From DATLNF01 sp046590575 (GTDB lineage: Bacteria > Actinomycetota > Actinomycetes > BP-191): a DNA stretch of 18,163 bases. Positions 14,131 through 18,163 of this stretch are shown here, one piece after another. The stretch's first letter is position 1. Every line of letters begins with the position of its first letter. Made by a program: the position numbers and the translations under genes. The notes under the pieces are model-generated. The model was given only the letters and a program-made list of their open reading frames with translations, did no database searches and had not been told where the DNA came from. The DNA is taken from contig JBKJUS010000187.1 of assembly GCA_046590575.1 (NCBI GenBank), positions 1 to 18,163 on the forward strand, written 5' to 3'.

Positions 14131-15195
14131 CTACCGGAGGTGGATCGCGCGCAGGCGTCCGACGCCTGCCATCCGCCGCTCGGCCATCTGCTCAGCGGCC
14201 GCACCGGTGGTGATTCCCGCCGATGCGGCGCCTTCGAGTACCGCCTTGGTCGTCTCGAAGATCAGCGCTGCCTGGGCGCGGGCCCGTGGCTCGGAGTAGC
14301 CCCGCACCTCGTCGCCGACTTGGATCACGCCACCCGCGTTGACCACGAAGTCGGGCGCGTAGAGCACGCCACGATCGGCGAGCAGCTGCTCGATGCCGTC
14401 GTGGGCCAGCTGGTTGTTGGCGGCCCCGCAGACGATCCGCGCTCTGATCCGCGGCACGGTGTGGTCGCTCAGCGCATCGTGGAGAGCACACGGGGAGTAG
14501 ATGTCCATCTCTTCGTCCAGGAGTTGGCCTACCGTCGCGACGTCGACCCCGGCGTACGCCGCCTGCACGCGTTGCACCGCGGTGTCGCTGACGTCGGCTA
14601 CCACGACGGAGGCGCCCTCGTCGAGCACGTGCCCGACCAGGTGGTGCCCGACCTTGCCGACGCCGGCGATGCCGACCCGCCGACCGGCCAGGCTCGGACT
14701 TCCCCAGATGAAGTCGGCCGACGCGCGCATGCCCTGGTAGACGCCGTACGCCGTGAGCACCGCGCTGTCCCCGGCCCCGCCTTCGGCCGGCGACCGTCCA
14801 GTCACGAAGTCGCACTCACGCCCGATGACATCCATGTCGGCGACGTAGGTGCCGACGTCGGCTGCGGTGTAGTAGCGGCCGTTCAGCGACTGCACGAAGC
14901 GGCCGTACGCACGCAGCAACGCCTCCGTCTTGTCCGTCTGCGGGTTGCCGATGATGACCGCCTTGCCTCCGCCGTGATCGAGTCCGGCGCAGGCGTTCTT
15001 GTACGACATCGCGCGGGACAGGCGCAGCACATCGGCGAGCGCGTCGTCCTCGGTGGCGTAGGGAAAGAACCGCGTCCCGCCGAGTCCGGGACCGAGGGCA
15101 GTCGAGTGCAGCGCGATGATCGCGCGCAGACCTGATGGTCGGTCCTCGCAGAAGACGACCTGCTCGTGCCCGCTGCTGCTGGAGAAGACGCCCAT
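14131..15195 (-). CDS. vdh: Valine dehydrogenase-type Glu/Leu/Phe/Val dehydrogenase
   Basis: This 354-residue NAD-dependent amino-acid dehydrogenase deaminates a branched-chain amino acid to its keto acid and ammonia, or the reverse, in the cytosol. The sequence closely resembles Streptomyces valine dehydrogenase as I remember it (HEQVVFCEDRPSGLRAIIA, HSTALGPGLGGTRFFPYAT). Catalytic lysines are Lys66 (MSYKNA) and Lys78 (HGGGKAVI). The Rossmann motif GIAGVGKVG is at residues 175-183, and CGAANNQL and APDFVVNAGGVI follow. Leucine or phenylalanine specificity cannot be excluded from sequence alone. The start is ATG 15195. No clear ribosome binding site is seen and a TAGCCT -10-like box ends 8 nt before the ATG, so a leaderless mRNA is possible. 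Its place near bldC and pur genes matches Streptomyces. Confidence 0.92.
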   Translation of the reverse strand: MGVFSSSSGHEQVVFCEDRPSGLRAIIALHSTALGPGLGGTRFFPYATEDDALADVLRLSRAMSYKNACAGLDHGGGKAVIIGNPQTDKTEALLRAYGRFVQSLNGRYYTAADVGTYVADMDVIGRECDFVTGRSPAEGGAGDSAVLTAYGVYQGMRASADFIWGSPSLAGRRVGIAGVGKVGHHLVGHVLDEGASVVVADVSDTAVQRVQAAYAGVDVATVGQLLDEEMDIYSPCALHDALSDHTVPRIRARIVCGAANNQLAHDGIEQLLADRGVLYAPDFVVNAGGVIQVGDEVRGYSEPRARAQAALIFETTKAVLEGAASAGITTGAAAEQMAERRMAGVGRLRAIHLR

Positions 15196-15203
15196 GAACG
15201 GTG

Positions 15204-15209
15204 AGGCTA
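15204..15209 (-). promoter_or_regulatory. Candidate -10 box for the dehydrogenase gene (possibly leaderless)
   Basis: Read on the minus strand this is TAGCCT, fitting TANNNT, with 8 nt to the ATG at 15195. Transcription starting 6-7 nt downstream would begin at or next to the start codon. No matching -35 box is obvious. Confidence 0.3.
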
Positions 15210-15227
15210 TCCGTGCGGGTGGATCTG

Positions 15228-16592
15228 CTACTTCACGACGGTGTCGAAAGCCCGGTAGAGGCCGCGCCCGGTCGATTGGCGGGAGATGGTGGCGCCGGCG
15301 AACCGGGCCTTGGTGTCGCAGGACCTCTCAAGGCAGCCGTCGGCGAAGGCGACGAGTACCCGGCCCTGGGCGTCGGCTGTGACGTCCATGAAGTCGAGCA
15401 GGTTGCGGGTGCCGGCGCACGAGCCGCTGTTGTCACAGATTCGGCCGACTTGCACGGGGCTTTCCGGGGTAGCGAGTGCGGTGCGCCACGTTGCGCCTCG
15501 GTCGTAGGTGAAGGCGACGTAAAGGCGCCACACGCCGTCGAAGGTGGGCACCTGATCGATCCCGCTCGTCGCGGTGCCGAGGAAGGCGATTGCGGCCCGG
15601 TCGCCGTCGCCGGCCACGGTGGAGATGAACTTGGTGTTCTTGATCCCGAACTCCTGGCCGAGAGCGATCGGCTTGGTCCAGGTCCTGCCCTTGTCCCGGG
15701 TCACCGCGACGTGCGGGACTGTGTTGAAGTCGTCGTCGGTCTCTACCTTCTGGCCCCACGAGAGGTACGCCGTGCCGTCAGCGCCGGCCGCGATCGACGG
15801 GTCCTTGGCGTTGTTGCTCGCCTGCAGGACTGAACTGCCCGGCACCTCGCGGATGGTCCAGCTCAGGCCGTTGTCCTCAGAGACGGCGACGCCGGTCCCT
15901 CCTTTGCAGCTGCGAGGGGGCAGGTAGACGGTGCCGTCCGGCGCGGTGGAGACGTGCCCGTGGATCGTCGTACAGCCGCTTCCGGCCGAGGTCCAGGCAT
16001 TGACGGCTGGCAGGAAGGTCAGCCCGCCGTCGACGCTGGTGGCGCAGTTGGTGACCACGACGGCCTGAGAGCAGTAGTAGACCGCGCGCGGATAGGAGGT
16101 GACGGGGCGCAGGGTGCCGCCGTTGACGAAGGCACCTGTGCCGACGGTCTGGTGGTCGAAGACCGAGCCGGCACCGCAGCCGTCCGGCACCTCCTGCCAG
16201 GACTTTCCGTCGTTGTCGGTGTAGGCCATCAGGCTGCACGCGCCGGTCAGCTGCGAAACGAAGGTGCGTCCGGTCTCGAAGTCGGTCTCGATGATCGGGT
16301 CGAGACTGGTCAGTGAGGTCAGGATCGCGTTGGAGGTTTTCCACTGCGCTTTGCCGGTGCGCGCGTCGAAGTCGGTCACCGTGTACGTGTTGGTGTAGCT
16401 CTGGTAGAGCACCGCGTTGGTCTCGCGGTTGACGCCGAGGGTCGGCTCGCCGGCGCCGCTGACGTCCGACGGATGCGCGAAGTTGCGGAAACTGGCCACC
16501 GCCGCCGGTGCCGCCGGGGCGGTGACCGCCGCGGCGATGGTGCCGGTGAGCCCGAGGAGCAGGGCGGTCATCGCAAAGCGGCGTTCACGCAT
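15228..16592 (-). CDS. Secreted Asp-box (BNR/sialidase-like) beta-propeller protein
   Basis: This 454-residue protein starts at ATG 16592 on the minus strand, with AAGGAC about 8 nt upstream. The open frame back to 16646 is not supported, since residues from this ATG (MRERRFAMTALLLGLTGTIAAAVTAPAAPAA) form a clean signal peptide. Five Asp boxes of the SxDxGxxW type are visible: TDNDGKSW (125-132), SVDGGLTF (186-193), SEDNGLSW (238-245), TRDKGRTW (298-305) and TYDRGATW (362-369), spaced about 52-64 residues as in propeller blades. Ten cysteines in the mature part suggest several disulfides. I do not see the FRIP motif that sialidases usually have near the N-terminus, so glycan cleavage is unproven. 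It could bind or hydrolyse an extracellular substrate. It seems inserted between the dehydrogenase and the bldC neighbourhood. Confidence 0.82.
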   Translation of the reverse strand: MRERRFAMTALLLGLTGTIAAAVTAPAAPAAVASFRNFAHPSDVSGAGEPTLGVNRETNAVLYQSYTNTYTVTDFDARTGKAQWKTSNAILTSLTSLDPIIETDFETGRTFVSQLTGACSLMAYTDNDGKSWQEVPDGCGAGSVFDHQTVGTGAFVNGGTLRPVTSYPRAVYYCSQAVVVTNCATSVDGGLTFLPAVNAWTSAGSGCTTIHGHVSTAPDGTVYLPPRSCKGGTGVAVSEDNGLSWTIREVPGSSVLQASNNAKDPSIAAGADGTAYLSWGQKVETDDDFNTVPHVAVTRDKGRTWTKPIALGQEFGIKNTKFISTVAGDGDRAAIAFLGTATSGIDQVPTFDGVWRLYVAFTYDRGATWRTALATPESPVQVGRICDNSGSCAGTRNLLDFMDVTADAQGRVLVAFADGCLERSCDTKARFAGATISRQSTGRGLYRAFDTVVK

Positions 16593-16635
16593 CAAGGTGT
16601 CCTTCGGCTGGGGCAGGGTCGAGTTGGCACTTTGT

Positions 16636-16666
16636 TCTAGACACAACTTCTCTAGACACCAACTTC
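16636..16666. promoter_or_regulatory. Tandem direct repeat between divergent genes
   Basis: TCTAGACACAACTTC (16636-16650) is followed immediately by TCTAGACACCAACTTC (16651-16666), identical except for one inserted C. It lies 44 bp upstream of the Asp-box protein start and 40 bp upstream of the divergent gene at 16707. The AT content is above that of its surroundings. A head-to-tail regulator binding site is the likely reading; the protein that binds is unknown. Confidence 0.5.
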
Positions 16667-16706
16667 AGTCCTGCTTGGAGGTGACGGCCGTGGCACGATC
16701 ACGTGC

Positions 16707-17522
16707 ATGACCGCTTACTCGTCGCACCTGCGGGTCTATGAGCCGCTCGCCGCGTTTGCGGCCGCCGAGCGGCGCCGTTGGGAGGTCTACCTCGCGTCTG
16801 GAGAGGCACCGGATCATCTGAGCGGGCTCTCCGAGCAGCACCGGGCGGCCATTGTCGCAGCCATCGGCGTGCCGCCGGACGCTGATGTCGAGCACGCTTT
16901 TGTGCACCGCACCGGCGGCCAGAGCTACCTCTGCCCGTGGCGGCTGCGGGTGCGCAGCTGGCAGGCGATCGCTGACTTCCGGTCCGGACTGCCGCCCGAG
17001 GTCGCCGACGCATTCATCCCACCAGCCGCCGCGGAGATCGCCGAGCGGGAGCTGACCCGGGTGCGCCAGGCGGACCCTGAGCTCAAGACCTACACCCTCA
17101 GCGCCACCTGGCAGGTGCCGTTGCGGTGGTTCGTGCCGTTCGAGGGCGAGGATCGGCGGCTCACGCTCGACGGCGATGCCACGACGCTGACCTATCTGGC
17201 CACGATGGCGGACGCTCGCCGCCGGGTCGCCCGCGCGCTCGCCGTGCTGCGTCGGGCGATGGACTCCTCCACCCTGATCGACGGTGTCGAAGAGCTGGGT
17301 CGGTGGCTCGAGGACTACCACCCCAGATCGTTGCTTGAGCTCGACTACGGCGGCCTGGTGCGACTCTTCGACCCGGTGGAGCTCGAATCCGACGAGTCGG
17401 CGGCGGACGTGGCCCACGCGGTGGCGAGCCTTGCGTCGGACGAGCCCGACGAGGCGATGGAGGCCTATCAGCGGGTCAGTGTGCGGTGGGGCGCGGTACG
17501 CGCCGTCGAGGTCGCGAACTAA
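16707..17522 (+). CDS. Conserved hypothetical protein next to bldC
   Basis: This 271-residue cytoplasmic-looking protein has no signal peptide or membrane segment. The start is ATG 16707 (MTAYSSHLRVYEPLAAFAAAERRRWEVYLASG). No good ribosome binding site is close; GGAGG at 16677-16681 is too far. Notable stretches are SYLCPWRLRVRSWQAIADFRSGLPPEV, WQVPLRWFVPFEGEDRRL, an Arg-rich helix (ADARRRVARALAVLRRA) and a Asp/Glu-rich C-terminus (ELESDESAADVAHAV). I recognise no domain. From memory, Streptomyces has a hypothetical gene between vdh and bldC, and this may be its counterpart, but I cannot confirm similarity here. The reading frame is supported by coherent composition, length and position between two oriented genes. 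Confidence 0.78.
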   Translation: MTAYSSHLRVYEPLAAFAAAERRRWEVYLASGEAPDHLSGLSEQHRAAIVAAIGVPPDADVEHAFVHRTGGQSYLCPWRLRVRSWQAIADFRSGLPPEVADAFIPPAAAEIAERELTRVRQADPELKTYTLSATWQVPLRWFVPFEGEDRRLTLDGDATTLTYLATMADARRRVARALAVLRRAMDSSTLIDGVEELGRWLEDYHPRSLLELDYGGLVRLFDPVELESDESAADVAHAVASLASDEPDEAMEAYQRVSVRWGAVRAVEVAN

Positions 17523-17543
17523 CTGGGACATCCCCGACACACG

Positions 17544-17579
17544 TCATGACGCGAGGGGACTAGTCATATCGCGGGGAGA
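17544..17579. promoter_or_regulatory. Imperfect direct repeat upstream of bldC
   Basis: GTCATGACGCGAGGGG (17544-17559) and GTCATATCGCGGGGAG (17564-17579) agree at 12 of 16 positions with a 20-bp period, close to two helical turns. They lie in the 147-bp spacer before bldC. A regulator site is possible; the match could be chance in GC-rich DNA. Confidence 0.3.
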
Positions 17580-17601
17580 AATGGCCCGGTTGAGCCATTT
17601 C
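17580..17601. promoter_or_regulatory. Inverted repeat upstream of bldC
   Basis: AAATGGC and GCCATTT form a perfect 7-bp inverted repeat with an 8-nt spacer, 69 bp before the bldC start. It may be an operator for bldC or a weak terminator of the preceding gene, whose stop is 58 bp upstream. No T-tract follows. Confidence 0.4.
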
Positions 17602-17669
17602 GGACATCGCGGGCAAGGACGACGATCTGTCCTGTTGAGCGCACGCTCTCCCGCGAAAGGACCACCACG

Positions 17670-17873
17670 ATGAGCACCCGTACCCCCGACACCGACCCAC
17701 TGCTGACCCCAGCCGAGGTCGCAACGATGTTCCGCGTCGACCCCAAGACTGTCACCCGGTGGGCGAAGTCTGGGAAGCTCACCTCGATCCGCACCTTGGG
17801 CGGCCACCGCCGGTACCGCGAGATCGAGGTGCGCTCGCTGCTCGCTGGAATTCCGCAGCAGCGTGCTGAGTAG
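17670..17873 (+). CDS. bldC: Developmental regulator BldC (MerR-like)
   Basis: This 67-residue DNA-binding protein matches Streptomyces BldC nearly throughout: LLTPAEVATMFRVDPKTVTRWAKSGKLTSIRTLGGHRRYRE is the winged helix-turn-helix, and the C-terminus is LLAGIPQQRAE. It has the DNA-binding part of MerR proteins but no effector or dimerisation coil. In Streptomyces BldC binds direct repeats as head-to-tail multimers and delays the onset of sporulation. The start is ATG 17670 with AAAGGA (17656-17661) at good spacing. The 147-bp spacer upstream carries a direct repeat and an inverted repeat, so it probably has its own promoter. Presence of bldC does not by itself show that the host sporulates, since it is widespread in actinobacteria. 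Confidence 0.95.
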   Translation: MSTRTPDTDPLLTPAEVATMFRVDPKTVTRWAKSGKLTSIRTLGGHRRYREIEVRSLLAGIPQQRAE

Positions 17874-17900
17874 CTAGTCGCCACCACCACCGCCCGAACA

Positions 17901-17941
17901 CGGGCCTCGTTCCGGTCGCTTGTCGACCAGGGCGGGGCCCG
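17901..17941. terminator. Nested dyad between bldC and the tRNA genes
   Basis: CGGGCC (17901-17906) pairs with GGCCCG (17936-17941), and inside it GGTCG (17914-17918) pairs with CGACC (17924-17928) around a 5-nt loop. A further small hairpin GCCCG-AACA-CGGGC lies at 17892-17905 and would compete with it. The region lies between convergent transcripts (bldC on +, tRNAs on -), so a two-way terminator fits best. Confidence 0.5.
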
Positions 17942-17963
17942 TCTCCACGTTCGGAGCGGTCAC

Positions 17964-18040
17964 TGGTGGGCAGGGGCGGGGTCGAACCGCCGACCTCACG
18001 CTTTTCAGGCGCGCGCTCGTACCAACTGAGCTACCTGCCC
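17964..18040 (-). tRNA. tRNA-Phe (anticodon GAA)
   Basis: On the minus strand the gene runs from GGGCAGG (18040) to CCTGCCC, discriminator A and an encoded CCA (17966-17964). The 7-bp acceptor stem is perfect. The D arm is GCTC...GAGC, the anticodon loop is CTGAAAA with anticodon GAA, and the T arm is GGCGG-TTCGACC-CCGCC. It has 74 nt plus CCA. It is 40 bp downstream of tRNA-Asp in the same direction, so the two are probably processed from one transcript. Confidence 0.97.
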
Positions 18041-18080
18041 TCGACACTCCGGCCCCCGGTTCGCCCGGTGTACGGCGTGC

Positions 18081-18158
18081 TGGCGGTCCCGACGGGATTT
18101 GAACCCGCGACCTCCGCCTTGACAGGGCGGCGTGCACTCCAAACTGCACTACGGGACC
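18081..18158 (-). tRNA. tRNA-Asp (anticodon GTC)
   Basis: On the minus strand the gene runs from GGTCCCG (18158) to CGGGACC, discriminator G and an encoded CCA (18083-18081). The anticodon loop CTGTCAA, flanked by GCCGCC/GGCGG, gives anticodon GTC. The T arm is TCGCGGGTTCAAATCCCG. It has 75 nt plus CCA. It is the upstream member of an Asp-Phe pair; more tRNA genes may lie beyond the window end, only 5 nt away. Confidence 0.97.
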
Positions 18159-18163
18159 TTGCT

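Noticed and set aside
14140..15135. A 331-codon + strand frame opposite the dehydrogenase
   Set aside because: The minus strand encodes an intact valine-dehydrogenase-type enzyme; the + frame has no recognisable protein.
16652..16710. GTG or GGAGG signals suggesting an earlier start for the gene at 16707
   Set aside because: GTG at 16703 is in another frame and GGAGG at 16677-16681 is too far from the ATG; no in-frame upstream start gives a better protein.

Overview
The window is high-GC (roughly 65-70 %) DNA from an actinobacterium. The evidence is protein similarity and gene order: a pur cluster followed by a DUF3073 gene, a valine-dehydrogenase-type gene and the developmental regulator bldC resembles what I remember of Streptomyces (pur-vdh-bldC) and of Mycobacterium (purF-purM-DUF3073). 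GTG starts and overlapping stop/start codons are common. The genus cannot be named from this window.

Layout. (1) Positions 1-3813: the 3' part of purD, then purE, purB, purC and purS, all on the + strand and mostly tightly packed or overlapping. (2) Positions 3806-6556: an accessory block splits the FGAM synthase genes. It holds a membrane-anchored HExxH protein whose start lies inside purS, a convergent secreted beta-sandwich-like protein, and a complete-looking insertion sequence of about 1.36 kb. The IS encodes a DD(35)E transposase and has doubled terminal inverted repeats. (3) Positions 6623-13014: purQ, purL, a DinB/SCP-type protein, purF and purM. A lipoprotein gene follows purM almost without a gap. 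(4) Positions 13815-15195, minus strand: DUF3073 and a valine/leucine-type amino-acid dehydrogenase, with strong dyads between them. (5) Positions 15228-17522: a secreted protein with five Asp boxes (minus) and a divergent conserved hypothetical gene (+), with a tandem direct repeat between their starts. (6) Positions 17670-18158: bldC (+), a nested dyad, then tRNA-Phe and tRNA-Asp on the minus strand.

Together the pur genes cover most steps from PRPP to SAICAR: PurF, PurD, PurS/Q/L, PurM, PurE, PurC. PurB acts twice, the second time after SAICAR. PurN/PurT, PurK, PurH and PurA are not in this window. PurS, PurQ and PurL are subunits of one enzyme, but here purS is separated from purQ by about 2.8 kb of accessory DNA, so purQLFM probably needs its own promoter or read-through from the IS.

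No CRISPR array, phage module, restriction system or known defence cassette was seen. The least explained items are the purS-coupled HExxH membrane protein, the TIR architecture of the IS, the dyad between the dehydrogenase and DUF3073, and the tandem repeats upstream of the Asp-box protein and bldC. Apart from the IS, there is no gene-free stretch over 300 bp.
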